NCBI GenBank assembly: GCA_029204225.1 | Contig: CM055096.1 | Location: 58,291,600-58,355,599, forward strand | Origin: Diphasiastrum complanatum | Taxonomy: Eukaryota > Streptophyta > Lycopodiopsida > Lycopodiales > Lycopodiaceae | Length of the DNA stretch: 64,000 bases | Direction: 5' to 3' | In this document: positions 1-11,204 of the stretch, piece by piece | Position numbering within the stretch: position 1 is the stretch's first letter | Layout of the letters: each line of letters starts with the position of its first letter | The notes under the pieces: model-generated | The model's database searches: none | Seen by the model: only the letters and a program-made list of their open reading frames with translations | What the model was told of the DNA's origin: nothing | Made by a program: the position numbers and the translations under genes

Positions 1-1085
1 TATGAGGTCCATATCTCTAGTTATTCCAGGTCCATAGTTGCGATTACTCTGTGGTCTATTCCAAGGTGCCACAATTTTTAAAAAAAAAAACTAAAACAAA
101 ATGGAGCCATGTGTTGGCTCCATTCTACCCCAAAATGGGACTCCATTAGACCTCAGAAGTCTTGTCACCACTTGCAAAATTTTTGTTGGTGTAGTTGATT
201 AAAATTTAAGAAAACAGAGAGTTAAATTTGTGCAATTAAATTAAGTATGAAAGACTAAAAACAAGTTTTAAATATCAATATGTAAAAAAAAATGGTCCAA
301 GCTCAAAATGTTTATAACATCAATAGTTTATACAGAATTATTGTCTTGTTAATAAAAATGATAAATGCATATGTATAAAAAATTTAAACTCTAAGTAGAT
401 CTATTTGAGTGACTTTCGGGACTTTGCATTAAACATGTTGCTTTCCTTTTGACGTTTCATATCTTACGTACAGCTCTATGCAGGAAGAGAATTTTCTCAT
501 TCCCGACGTATTGCTTTATTACTAAGTCTAAATATACCTCAGTCTTAATCAATGGAGGTCAGATTTAGTTGGCTATGTTGTCATCTTTTTCTATGAACTG
601 GACCGCTGTATTTCACTTCTGTTTTATACCTTAGTATCGCAGCCCACATCTTGAGATTTATTGAAGTCCTTGTTTGTTTGGAATGGATCTCTCAAATCCA
701 TTCACAATGGAAATGTGATCGTGCTGCAGCCTACTGAAGTTCCTATTAATTCCTCCTATCTTCTGGCACGTGAGATTTGGCCCGGCAAGTGCCTCGCTTC
801 TGCTGTCCGCCCAGCATTGGGCTCCAGTGTTCGGGAAACCTTTTTGAGGTTTCCATCCAAAAACCGATATGTGAAAAAGTTCTTCGGTCCCTATTGAGTG
901 ACATGCTCTTACTTGCCGGTTTTCCCTTATAGAACCCAAGATTTATGACATAAAAAATCTTGTACAATTTTTGCCATGCCGATTTTTGGAAAAAGATGTC
1001 GGTTCCATTCTTGAACTATGTCGGCTTTCCCGAACACTGACTGGGCTCCTTGCTGCTGCTGGCCATGTGGCATACCTCAGATTAT
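1..1085. repeat. Direct repeat DR1, left copy (cut by window edge)
   Basis: This stretch matches 62,291-63,374 in the same orientation with scattered substitutions and small indels. The match ends sharply after CCTCAGATTAT, where the two flanks become unrelated. Both copies hold a frame of about 78 codons (661-897 here) beginning at TTG, with no recognisable domain and an equally open opposite strand, so I do not call a gene. Around 813-1049 there is an imperfect foldback: GTGTTCGGGAAA at about 828 reappears inverted as TTTCCCGAACAC at about 1027, and the CCAAAAACCG region pairs with its inverse near 985. This suggests a transposon end or an LTR-like unit of unknown family. Confidence 0.85.
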
Positions 1086-1863
1086 CCCATAATCACTTGA
1101 GCTAAAACCATTTGCTAACATATATAGTGAAATTGCCTAGTCTAAAAATATTCTATCACTTGAAAATGCATATAACAAAGTACATGTTGGCACGTTGATT
1201 CCGTACATCCTACACTGTCATGAGTTGTATTTGTATATTTTATTCCTAAAACTCTGTCACTTGAAAACGTATATAACAAAGTAAGACCCCATTTCAAGAA
1301 TTTTAGGGTTACAAGTCACCATCATAAATTCACATTTTAAACACCATACTACACAAAATCCAAACAAACATCTACATAGCAATAACTTGAACGATTGAAG
1401 CTGAACTTGGAGAAAGGAATTCTATTGACTGATCACCCGTGGAAGCTGTATGAACATCTTAATTCGTGAAGCTATTGAAGAAGTGCTAATTTTTATGCAA
1501 GTGATATTTTATTTTCCAATTTCAACTATGATTTTGACATTCTAAGGGCTTTGTGAACCCTCGTCAATGGCATCTCAATGTCATTGAATCTTTTGCAACT
1601 CTCTCCACAAGGAACTTGTAATCATTTACTATATAAGAGATTGGGAAAATTTCCTGCTTTCCCACGGATTTGCCTAGTTATGAAATCAATTTGGACCATT
1701 TTTAATTGCCAGGTGAAAAAATGTATGTGGATCAATTTAATCTAGGAAACTTTTAATTTACTAGGCACATTTTTATCGTTTTTTTTTTATTTGCTAAAAG
1801 TGTGTTAATCTAATTCAAAAAAAAGGGCAATATTCTGATGGAGACAAACCATCAAAACTGTTA
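1086..1863. other. Non-coding stretch, no gene seen
   Basis: No coding similarity was recognised. A diverged duplication of about 50 bp is visible: a block containing CACTTGAAAA and ATATAACAAAGTA occurs near 1,157 and again near 1,258. Confidence 0.5.
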
Positions 1864-2580
1864 ATGGCTTACAATAGTAGCAACGAAGACTACGACAACT
1901 GGTATCTAGACAACGATGCTACCCAACACATGACACCCCGACGGGAGCGGTTTATTAAATATGAAGCTAATACCATAGATCAATTCATCTATCTTGGAGA
2001 TTTAAGCACCATCTATGTTGAAGGCAAAGGGACAATCAAGGTAGTGTTCAATATCACTCTCTCTATTTATGTTCTGAATGTTTTTCACGTACCTCAGCTA
2101 TCTAAAATCCCATTGTCAATTTTCTAGATAATTGATGCGGGTTACACTGTTACTTTCTCATCTGAATAGTGTACAATCTTTGAAGAAGATACTACTCTGA
2201 GTACCTGCACTAGAGTCAAAAATTTATATGTATAGACCTCCTTTCTAAGGTTCTAAAGTAGTTTCCATAATTGATATTAGTAGTTCAAATGAAAATGTAA
2301 ACGATCATGCTATACTATAGCATAGTCGATTTGGACACGTGAATACAAGATCACTTTCTTACATGCGTTGTAATAATTTAGTTGATGGATTGTATTTCCC
2401 TCTTTCATTAGATTTTTTTTATGAATCTTGCATCTATGGCAAACACTCTAGAAGCAGATTTCCCAGATCACATTCCATCAAAACAAAACATGTATTAGAT
2501 CTTGTACATAGTGATCTTTGTGGTCCAATGCCAACTCCATCCTTAGGAGATGCAATTTATTTATTTTGTTACAAACTTTA
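1864..2580 (+). pseudogene. Ty1/copia protease to integrase-start fragment
   Basis: The first open segment (1,864-2,127) has the plant copia protease signature, W-Y-L-D-N-D-A-T-Q-H-M-T. The catalytic D-S-G is altered to D-N-D, so the enzyme would be dead. After stops, a second segment (2,339-2,581) gives the GAG-pre-integrase and start of the integrase: C-I-Y-G-K-H and L-D-L-V-H-S-D-L-C-G-P. Similarity ends abruptly near 2,570, before the integrase core. The protease resembles the fragment at 38.3-38.9 kb on the other strand. No LTR was found beside it. It is convergent with the germin-like gene. Confidence 0.75.
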
Positions 2581-2989
2581 GCCAGAAATCGCTGTTCGAG
2601 ATACGAACTAGATGACTAATTCCTCAACAACTCGCTGGATAGAAAGCATGACCAATGACCATATTCTGATTAGAAGACTTGGTGATCAATTTTCATAGGT
2701 ACGGGTGCAAATACATCTGAGTCAAAGCAAAGCGATGAGTACCCTTATTACTGAAGAAGGATCAGTCTGCCATCAGAGGCTAAAGACGAAATTTAAACAC
2801 TTCAGACTGCGGTAGTAGTATGTATAAATTACGGCTTTGAAACAACTATCAGTTTCGAACAGCAGATTGCAGGCTGCAAGATATTCAAACATTTATTATA
2901 ATCAAGATAATCAAATGTTATTATTATCGAATGTCGAGATGGCAATTGACGTTGCAAGTGGCTTCGATGATCAATTGACGTTGCAGGAA
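2581..2989 (-). other. 3' flank and UTR of the germin-like gene
   Basis: No coding similarity. It holds the likely 3' UTR of the minus-strand gene. Two exact copies of the 14-mer CAATTGACGTTGCA start at about 2,943 and 2,972, just after the stop codon in the sense of the gene. Confidence 0.5.
2892..2897 (-). promoter_or_regulatory. Polyadenylation signal AATAAA
   Basis: The plus strand reads TTTATT, giving AATAAA on the minus strand about 95 nt past the germin-like stop codon. Spacing and strand suit a plant near-upstream element. Confidence 0.55.
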
Positions 2990-3676
2990 TTATTTGGAGC
3001 CTGAGAAAATTGTTTTCAGTTTGTCCACTGTCTTCTTATCCAAGAAAAGTGATTTCTCTAGCACTTCATCCTTCATGTCTGAGCCGAAAAAGGAATCCCC
3101 AGTGGCCTGGAAGCCAGGGTATTGGCTGTTCAGAGCAACCACGGCTTGAGCTGGTGCATCTTGAGCTACATTCAGCTGAAAGTGAATGAGTCCTCTTGGA
3201 AAGATCATGAGCTCATTTTTGCTGAGGACCTTGGCAAATAGCTTGTTGTCAGCAGTGACAAAACCAGCGTACACACTTCTTTCTATAATATAAATGATCT
3301 CGGATGCACGGGGGTGGGTGTGAGGCCGGATCACTCCTCCCGCTGCAAACTGAAGCCTGGCAAAGGTAAGCCCAATGGTGTTTAAGCCCGGAAATGTATC
3401 CACCTGAGCAAATTGAGCGCTGGCTCTGAAACTGTTGTTAGTCGGGGAAGGAATTACCAAGCCATCATAAACGAAATCCTCTGTCGTGACACTGGCTGGT
3501 TTTTTGCAAGGGTAGCCGTTCACGTATATATCCTTGGTAAGATCAGCAACACAGAAGTCCTGTAAAGGATCCGGATCGGCAGCATTGACATTGACAGGCG
3601 CGAATTGTAGCAGGAGCAAGGCCAGGAATATCAGCAGCCAGCCTGCAAGGATATTGAAAGAGGTAGAGGCTTGCAT
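2990..3676 (-). CDS. Germin-like protein (secreted cupin)
   Basis: This is a single-exon gene of 228 residues, the usual germin-like length. The first ATG is at 3,676; the frame stays open upstream only to a GTG at 3,760, which a plant would not use. Residues 1-32 form a hydrophobic signal peptide, followed by A-D-P-D-P-L-Q-D-F-C, the classic mature N-terminus. Cys42 and Cys57 are the conserved disulfide pair, and N80-N-S is a glycosylation site. The cupin manganese ligands are all present: His119, His121 and Glu126 in P-H-T-H-P-R-A-S-E, and His165 in F-P-R-G-L-I-H-F-Q. Two conserved glycines of the cupin motifs are replaced (Arg133 and Asn154). Germins are apoplastic hexamers with oxalate oxidase or superoxide dismutase activity; which one applies here cannot be told. 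The frame is undamaged, unlike its neighbours. Confidence 0.93.
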   Translation of the reverse strand: MQASTSFNILAGWLLIFLALLLLQFAPVNVNAADPDPLQDFCVADLTKDIYVNGYPCKKPASVTTEDFVYDGLVIPSPTNNSFRASAQFAQVDTFPGLNTIGLTFARLQFAAGGVIRPHTHPRASEIIYIIERSVYAGFVTADNKLFAKVLSKNELMIFPRGLIHFQLNVAQDAPAQAVVALNSQYPGFQATGDSFFGSDMKDEVLEKSLFLDKKTVDKLKTIFSGSK

Positions 3677-3832
3677 TTTGTCTAGAATGAACTTTGTTGC
3701 CAGTTTCCAAATGGATGGCAAAGAGAGCCTATACAAAGTAAGATTGACTATGAAAAACACTTGGAACTAGACTGTGTGTCGCTGCTGAAACGAGAGTATG
3801 ATGACTCATGTGTGAGAGTGGGATACACAAGG

Positions 3833-3844
3833 GATATATATATG
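3833..3844 (-). promoter_or_regulatory. Probable TATA box of the germin-like gene
   Basis: The minus strand reads CCATATATATATC about 157 nt upstream of the ATG. Transcription starting about 30 nt downstream would give a 5' UTR of about 125 nt, and this UTR is the part that reappears in the palindrome arms at 24.5 and 49.6 kb. Confidence 0.55.
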
Positions 3845-5420
3845 GTGGTGGATATGGAGGCAAGGTTTGTAATGGACATTGGCATAAAAAGTGTTCATGT
3901 GACACACTCTATTTCCTTGAGAGCACGGGTACACACCATGCTTCTTTTAAAAGTAGATGAAGTGTCATTCAGCCATTTGGCCAGTAATATCCATATGTAT
4001 TGGCTGGGAGTAAACTTGCTACCGCTTGTACCAAACCTTGCCACTCCAGCAGCTTGAGCCTACTACACTTTCTAGTAAGCTTCCTCTCGAGCGAATACGT
4101 GTTAGGTAACAAGTAGCACCTTATGAAAAGTGTAGCCTCTTAGACCACATACTAGAGGAATATTTGTCTACCCTACCATGGATACCCTAAAAGTACAGTA
4201 ATACTATGCAAAGTCCATGGATAGACCCATTTTGTCGCATAAGTGGCTTGGTGGCCAATTTTGATGAGCTTGCTAGAGCAGATGAAATCTAAGCCCTAGC
4301 ATTGAACGTGCAAAATGGGTATGTCCCTCCTACCTTTCCATGATGTTATAGGCCAAGGTTGCTTGATCTATAAGCCATTATGTGTTCTTTCATGGCCATT
4401 TTGCATTTTGGAAGGCCATTTTGCTTTCTGTTTTCGGTGTTGTGATTATGCCTTTTAAATCATGCTCATATGTTGCAAAAAAATGCCATCCTAACCTGAT
4501 ATAAGTAAATATTGAGTTTTAACTAAGTATTAATCTTATTTTGGACATGAACGAAGCCATGGTGGAGTTTCTAATGATAATGGTTTTGTACTTGACTTTC
4601 AGAAGGGCTTGTCTTATGCATATATAAAGTGGTGGAGATAGAAGCTAGATTCTTAATCTACATTGGCAAAAAAAGTGTTCATGTGGCACACTCTCATTCC
4701 TTTAGACTAGAGTTCCTACACTCTAACATAACAACGATGTGCCATTCAACCATTCGTCCATTACAACCCATATTGGTTGGGAGTAAGCGTGCTACCGCTT
4801 GTAGCAAGCTTTGCCACTCCCACAAAGTGAGCCTGCTACAAGGTGTAGCATAATTCATTTTAAAGAATACGTAGTATGTAGCACCCTAGGAAAAGTGTAA
4901 CCTCTTAGACCATAGATTAGAGGAATGTTTGTCCACCCTAAAAGTACAACAATACTATGCTATAGCCATGGATACACCCATTTTGTCCTGTAAGTGGCCT
5001 GATGGCCAATTTCAATGAGCTTAGTAGAGTGAGATGAGGCTGAGTAGTGAACAAGCAAATGGGCATGTCCTCTTGTTGTTTCATGAAATTATAGGCCAAG
5101 GTTGCATGCTATGATTTCTGATGACCGTTTTGTATTTTGGAAGGCCATTTTGCTTTTCATTTCCAATTGTGCCATAATTCTACCTTGTAAATCACGCTCA
5201 TATGTTGCAAAAGCGTTCCATCCTAATTTTTGTTTCTTGTGTTGTGATTCTATCATGTAAATCACAATCATATGTTGCAAAAACATGCCATCCTAACCTT
5301 ATAAAAGTAAATATTGAGTTTTAAGCCATTATTAATCTTATTTCAAAGACAAAGGTAGCCATGGTGGAGTTTCTAATGATATAGATTATGTACTTGACTT
5401 TCAAAAGGGCAAGACTTGTG
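3842..5420. repeat. Tandem duplication in the germin-like upstream region
   Basis: Two diverged units of nearly 800 bp lie head to tail: about 3,842-4,626 and 4,627-5,420. Shared landmarks in order are AAAAAGTGTTCATGTG, GGGAGTAA..GCTACCGCTTGTA, CCTCTTAGACCA, CCCATTTTGTC, TATAGGCCAAGGTTGC, GGAAGGCCATTTTGCTTT, and CCATGGTGGAGTTTCTAATGAT. The second unit carries a further internal duplication of about 55-60 bp (two ATATGTTGCAAAA blocks near 5,200 and 5,270). Open frames inside it (for example 3,761-4,057) are not preserved between units, so it is read as non-coding promoter-side DNA. Confidence 0.85.
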
Positions 5421-5439
5421 CCTTCAAAGAGTGTACCTC

Positions 5440-6530
5440 TTTTTTCTCAATGTCTCCCATTTTAAGGGGCTTGGAGCGTAAAACAAAATAACACATCAAC
5501 TAAACTATCTTGATTTAATAAAAATGTACATATCATTATAAAAAATCTCCAAAACTTCTAAAGAATTTTATCCAACTAGTTTCTAGAGCCTCGAGTGGCC
5601 CACTCCATCAAGAAATTTCATGATGGAGCACTTTTTAAATTATAAATTAGCAATGTATTGGCTTAAATACAATTTTTACCAGGAATTGTGCATAAAGTAG
5701 AGCACCCTTAAAATAGAACTTCACAATTTCCAATTCTTAATTTACTATGATGAGGTGCATGTGAATCCAAGGTACTTCAAAATCTAAGGCTCAATATCAT
5801 ACATATTTTATACTAGTCCTAACATCTCTTAAAAAAGAAAATAATCTATCAATTATTAGGAAGTTAACATCCTTCAAAATATCTATGAAACCAATTATGG
5901 AGAAAAGTTGCTAGGTCCAACCAAGTCACCATTTTTTAACTTTCTAGAACACTGCTTTCAAGTGAATCAAAAGACCAAGTGTCAAACTAGAATTAATATG
6001 CCTCAAGACTTGTTTGAATTAAGTTGAAACACTTGTATGTAACCTTCATGTACTAATTGTGTGAATAGCATATTTTGGTACATTTTGTCTCACAACTAAC
6101 ACTAAGATAATTTATCTTTTTACCTAGTCTAACATGAAGGACCACGTCGCCATTCCTAAATTTTCTAGAACACTCAAATGAATCAAAAGATGAAGTGTCC
6201 AAGCTAGAATTAATATGCTTCAACACCTTTTTGAAACCTTCATATACGAATTTTGTGGATAGCATATTGTGGTTTCTGAACTCCTACGACTACTAAATGT
6301 TGTCATTGATTGTATTAGCTAGCCTATTTAAAAAATAAACATATTACACAAAAAATTAACATATTCTGAAATAAAAAATTAGCACATCCATTGTATTGTC
6401 TTAATTTGCTATGAATGTACCTATCATAATTGTTAGTGTGAAGTTTTTTAATCCAAACTTGGTGAGGGTCATCAGCTAGGCTTCCCACACGTGCGGGCAC
6501 CGTTGTACCTGCATTTAACTTCAATTATTC
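5440..6530. repeat. Dispersed repeat also found in the palindrome arms
   Basis: 5,480-6,260 aligns by eye with 24,840-25,480 and, inverted, with 48,700-49,330. Landmarks are CATCAAGAAATTTCA, AATTGTGCA.AAAGTAGA, TAACATCCTT..AATATCT, and ATGTAACCTTCAT. 6,270-6,430 matches 24,755-24,905, so two partial units sit side by side here. A further diverged duplication of about 220 bp is internal (5,940-6,060 against 6,160-6,270, both with TTCTAGAACACT). No coding sequence was recognised. It lies upstream of the germin-like gene, in the same relative place as in the arms. Confidence 0.7.
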
Positions 6531-6639
6531 ATAATATGCAAAAAAATGATTCTACATCATCTTGATGAGTTTTCTAGTGCTAATTCAAGAAAAAAACATC
6601 AAAGTTTGTTTGCCATTAGTGAGATTTGACTTAGTGTCA

Positions 6640-7337
6640 TGAAATCTAATTAATTGAGGCTGAGTTCAAGCTTAAAGAACCATCAAGAAGAGGGAGAGAG
6701 ATTTAGTTGTTTTTGTCCAAATCTAGCAAAACTTGATTAGATTTGATTGTATTCTAATTCAAACTCATCTTATCTGCAATCTATCTTTCTGAGGGAGCAT
6801 GAGGGCTGTGACTAGAATTCCATAGCGAGGCTAGAAGTCAAATTTGAGAAGATAAAAATCAAGTGAAACCTTTGTGAGTTTCTAGACTTTAATTAACTTC
6901 AATTTTCTTGTGATCCTAAATGGCCTAGGTGATGAATTCTCATACTTGGTTCAAAGTTTTGCCATCCAAGACACTTTGCCAACTATTGATAAGCTCCATA
7001 GTGTCCTAGTGGTTCAAGAGTGTAGGATGCTCCATGAAAAAGCTAGGATGAGTTCCTTATCATTGTAAGATGGAAGCAAATTTCTCGTTCAAGGGCAAGA
7101 AGAAGACCAATGGAGCAAAGAAGAATCAATCAAAGGAGGCCAAGGAGGAGGATCAACCTTCAAGCTCAAAATGAAAAGGCAAGAAGGACAAGTCCAAGTA
7201 CAAGTGCTTTTTTTGTGGAAAGAAGGGACACTTTGCATCAGAATGCTTGAAGTAGAAGAATGCACAAGAGAATTGAAACAAAGCATCATTGCACATCAAT
7301 AGGAGGATGAAGAAGAATCATCCTTGATAGTATCTAT
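6640..7337 (+). pseudogene. Copia family B: 5' leader and gag remnant
   Basis: 6,840-6,912 matches the leader just before the gag of the copy at 35.64 kb. The sequence then jumps to the end of gag: 6,960-7,320 matches 36,130-36,500, including the zinc-knuckle zone, now full of stops and frameshifts. Most of gag is therefore deleted. The remnant is cut at 7,337 by insertion of element A and resumes at 13,356. The order leader, gag, A, protease, reverse transcriptase shows one B element broken by A. Confidence 0.75.
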
Positions 7338-7611
7338 AGTTAGAATAAGAGTAGAATCACTGTGTTACTGTACTGTGGGTCTTATCAGTGGATAAGGATC
7401 AGTTGGCCTCGCCACGAGGCAAGTTCGTGGGACACGCATCCCGCCAATGGCAACCTGGGTCATGCATGGGTTTCCTGAGTGAACAACTATATGTACAGTG
7501 TAATTTCATTTTGAAAAATACAGTTGCTATGTGAGCTTGTTGTGGAGAGTGTATTCTGTCTGTGTTACTGTGTAGCATGAACTGTGTTCCTGTGCAAAGC
7601 AAATTCTAAGT
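7338..7611 (+). repeat. 5' LTR of element A
   Basis: It pairs with 13,083-13,355. It begins AGTTAGAAT and ends ATTCTAAGT, nearly perfect inverted termini but not the usual TG..CA. The primer site follows directly. It contains a GC-rich hairpin, GCCTCGCCACGAGGC, near 7,412. Confidence 0.85.
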
Positions 7612-7622
7612 TGGTATCAGAG
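7612..7622 (+). other. Primer-binding site of element A
   Basis: TGGTATCAGAG directly follows the LTR. This is the usual plant copia site, complementary to the 3' end of initiator methionine tRNA. Confidence 0.85.
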
Positions 7623-8896
7623 TTGTACAGGGAGTGTACACAGTACAACATCGTCGTTGAAGAGAGCTTCGGGAGAACTATCTTATGAGAATTCAGGGTT
7701 TGCGGCGGGTTGAAGACGGAAAGAGAAGCATTGGTGCACGGTTTCTAGTTTATAGAGGCTTGCTAAGCTCAGCAGAAGGATTATTAACCTGTGCATAACA
7801 TCAGACAGGAAAAAATTTGGTGAAAAATTGACAATTTTGAAGCCAGCTGAAAATTGAGACCGGGTTTGGGATTACGGTTTTTATACATAACTGGTGATTT
7901 CTTCGCTGTTTGTGCACCGTTTTGGATGCCGTAAGGATAGGAAAGAAGCTAATCACATTGTCAACCAGCCATGGAGAGATTCTGAGGTTTATGTCAGAGA
8001 TTTGTCTCCAGACAGTTAACCTAGCAGATTTGCAATAAAAGGTTAAAAAAAGCAACTTTGTCAAGCTGAGCTAAAATCACTGTTTCTCCACGAAATTTCT
8101 TGAGTGAACACTCTACAGACTTGGGATCAGTAGGGCGACCCTGCTCCAGGCCTCATATCATGCTCAAATCGATCCATAGGCGAGTTAGATCAAACAAAAA
8201 CGAGTGTGGGGAGGCGCGGCCACAGACAGGGAGGTCGCAGACTGTTCGTGTGTGGAACCAGGGTGAGAGCATAGCGTTTCGGAGTGGGTAGCACTTACAA
8301 GACTCTTCATTGTGCACAGAAGTGCTCAAATCCGTTGGATAAGGAGTTACAAGATCGACGGCTCAGATTGTGCTACCCAGAAGAGATATCCACGGTTGGA
8401 TCAGATTCAACCATTGGATGGAGTCTGAAGGGTTGTTGAAGAGGGCCCTGAAGAAGTGAAGTGTTTTTTGGCCTTCAACCTCATTAAAAATTTTCATACT
8501 GAAATTGGAGTTGGGTCCCTTCACAAGTGAAGAGTGAAGTTTTTTCAAGGTGAAGAAACAGTTCAAAAACTAGAAAAGTCCCTATTTTTGGGTCCTTTGC
8601 CCGTTTTGACCCAAACGAAAGGCTATAGTACGGTACAACAAAACAGAGTGATTGCAGCGGAGAAAGTGTTCGGAGTACGCCAGAAGTGATTTCACCATTC
8701 CACTAGGCACGTTGTTGGGAGTTGACGACTGAGTGCGTTTCGGAAGGCGACGCCGATTTGGCTTTCAAATTGGTGGAAAAGCGGCGAGTGGCCTGATAAG
8801 GGAAAAAGTGCAGGTCATTATTTTCAACTTCTAATATCATTGTTGGCCTCGACATACTGTTTTTAGCCTACGGCAAACGTTTCAAGTAGTTTTGCG
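7623..8896 (+). other. Untranslated leader of element A
   Basis: About 1.27 kb lies between the primer site and the gag ATG without a long frame. Parts near 8,340-8,540 resemble, in inverse orientation, the leader of the truncated element at 30.8-31.6 kb, linking the two as relatives. Confidence 0.6.
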
Positions 8897-10027
8897 ATGG
8901 CAAACATGGGAGAGTCCATTTTGAGTGAAAGTAGCAAATTGGACGGGATTTCCAACTATGCAATGTGGAAATTCAAAATGAAAAACATACTAATGGAGAA
9001 AGACGTGTGGGAAGTCGTCACAGGTGATGAGAGAAGGCCGCCAAATGAAGCAGATATCAAAGTGTTCGACAAAAAGATGAGGAAAGCTTTGACCTTCATT
9101 AACTTGTCAGTGAAGGATCACATCATTACCCACATTTGTGATGCTGTTACACCCAGACATGCATGGGATGTGCTAAAGGAGCAGTTCGAGACATCAAATC
9201 CATCAAAAATCATGTTTCTGAAGTCAAAGTTGAATAGTGCCCACATGGAGCAAGGAGAGCACATTCAGACATACATGACCAGAATCAAGACAATGAGAGA
9301 TGAACTGCATTCTATTGGTGAGCGCATACGTGATGTGGAGCTGGTGCACAATGCATTGCGTGGCATTGCAGAACCCTATCAGATGTTTGTGAGCGGAATA
9401 GCATCAAGAGAAAGATTGCCAACCTTTGATGAGCTCACAGTAATCTTGATGCAGGAAGAGCAACATAGAGAAATGGTGAAAGCTAGACGTCAAAATACTG
9501 ACGATCAGGCACTTGCGACACGCCAAAAACAAGGCAAGCGCAAGGGCAAGAAGAAGTCTAAGCAGCAATTTGCCAAGTCGTAGGAGGACGAGGGATCTTC
9601 TAGTAAAACTAAGAAGAAAGGCAAGTGCTTCCATTGTGGTAAAAAGGGCCATTGGAAGAGTGAATGTCGCAAATTCTTGGCGGAACAAGGCAAGGGAAAA
9701 CCAAAACAAGCAGGTAACCTTGTCGATGAGGGTGAGATTGAAGACTCTAGCATCTTCATGTTTGCATTGTCACTTAATCAAGATGATCAAGCATGGTATA
9801 TTGACTCAGGAGCCACAAGACACATGACAGGTAACAAGAATTGGTTCAATAGCTTGAAAGTGTTGGATAATGGAACATCTGTTTCACAAGCAAATGGTGA
9901 GTTGTACAAGATCAAGGGGATAGGCACCATTTCAATCCAACTACTTGATGGCAAGCAGGATGATCACGGAGGTACTATACGTACCAGGTTTGAAAAAAAA
10001 TCTACTTTCTATTGGAGTCATTACTGA
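8897..10027 (+). pseudogene. Element A gag and protease
   Basis: The frame starts at ATG 8,897 with a copia gag (UBN2 type): L-D-G-I-S-N-Y-A-M-W-K-F-K-M near the start and many conserved W, L and F positions. A TAG at 9,581 interrupts it after 228 codons. The same frame then continues through a zinc knuckle, C-F-H-C-G-K-K-G-H-W-K-S-E-C, at about 9,628, and the protease W-Y-I-D-S-G-A-T-R-H-M at about 9,796 with its D-S-G triad intact. Reading is lost by frameshift near 10,000. One point mutation separates gag from protease, so the break is recent compared with neighbouring families. Confidence 0.88.
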
Positions 10028-11204
10028 TCAAAAGTAGAAAGTAGAATTCGCCCATGATCGTTGCTTTGTGAAAGATGTGAACCAAAAGTTCAAAGTTATT
10101 GCGGATGGAGTAAGATAGCCCAATACAAAATTGTACAGGTTGAATGCTACAATTAAGGGGCAACATGGACTTGTATTGTCCATTCCATCGTAAACTGAGT
10201 TGTGGCATAAGAGGCTTGGTCACTTGAACTTGGGAAGCCTCAGTTTGATGAGAAAATTGGAGATGGTAACAGGATTGCCTACCATAGAAGATCACTTGAA
10301 ATCTATGTGTGAATCCTGTGTATATGGGAAGTAGCATCGAGAGAAGTTCAATAAAGGGGATGTTGCAAGAGCAAAGAACATCCTAGATTTAATCCACACA
10401 GACTTATGTGGGCCTATGAGGACCATGTTCTTAGGTAAAGCCTTCTATTTCATGACCTTTATTGATGATATGTCACGTAAGACGTGGATCTACTTCTTGA
10501 AGAAGAAATCAGATGCATTTGGTAACTTCAAGAGCTTCAAAGCATTGGTTAAAAATCAGACAGGTAGGAAGATCAAAGTCCTAAGATCAGATAGTGGAGG
10601 TGAGTACAAGTCTAATGACTTCAATGATCTTTGTGATCAATGTGGGATTAAAAGACAATTTACACAAGCTCATACTCCTGCTCTCAATGGTGTAGCTGAG
10701 CGCAAGAATCGTACGATTGTGGAAAGTGCCAGATCTATGTTAGTTGAGATGAAACTACCAAAAGATTTTTGGTCAAAATGCAGTACAACAGTCTATCTTC
10801 AAAATAGAAGTCCTACCATTGCCATACCAAAGATAACACCCGAGGAAGCATTCACGAAGAAGAAGCCAAAGGTGAACCACTTGCGAATATTTGGATGTAC
10901 GGCCTTTGTACACATTCCTAAGGAAGAGAGACGTAAACTTGATGTAAAAGCTATCAAGTGCATATTCCTAGGATATGATGATCGTGTGAAGGGCTATAGT
11001 TGTTTTGATCCAGTGGAAAACAAAATCCATATAAGTCGTGATGTTATCTTTGATGAATCCAAGATGTATGAAGACGAGGATGCTGAGAAGATAGACACAT
11101 CCAGTGGAAAAGATGGTATAGTGAGGATACCACCTGATGATGATCCATTCATTAACCTTCCGGGTGATGAACATGAGGATACATCTCAAGATACAACTAC
11201 TTAA
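10028..11204 (+). pseudogene. Element A GAG-pre-integrase and integrase
   Basis: After the frameshift, 10,197-10,335 gives the zinc-binding H-H-C-C region (L-W-H-K-R-L-G-H and C-E-S-C) with stops. From 10,340 the integrase core is open to 11,204. The catalytic triad is visible: D in I-H-T-D-L-C-G-P, D in L-R-S-D-S-G-G-E-Y, and E in G-V-A-E-R-K-N-R. It continues into the copia C-terminal part (F-G-C-T-A-F-V-H, then I-F-L-G-Y and S-R-D-V-I-F-D-E) and an acidic linker before the reverse transcriptase. The open part is about 290 codons. Confidence 0.87.

Noticed and set aside
3677-3760. Upstream extension of the germin-like frame by 28 codons
   Set aside because: It begins at GTG, not ATG, and the first ATG (3,676) gives the standard 228-residue protein with a normal signal peptide. 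The region is 5' UTR and matches the UTR fragments in the palindrome arms.
3761-4057. 98-codon frame on the plus strand upstream of the germin-like gene
   Set aside because: It is not preserved in the second tandem unit, overlaps the TATA box in antisense, and has no domain.
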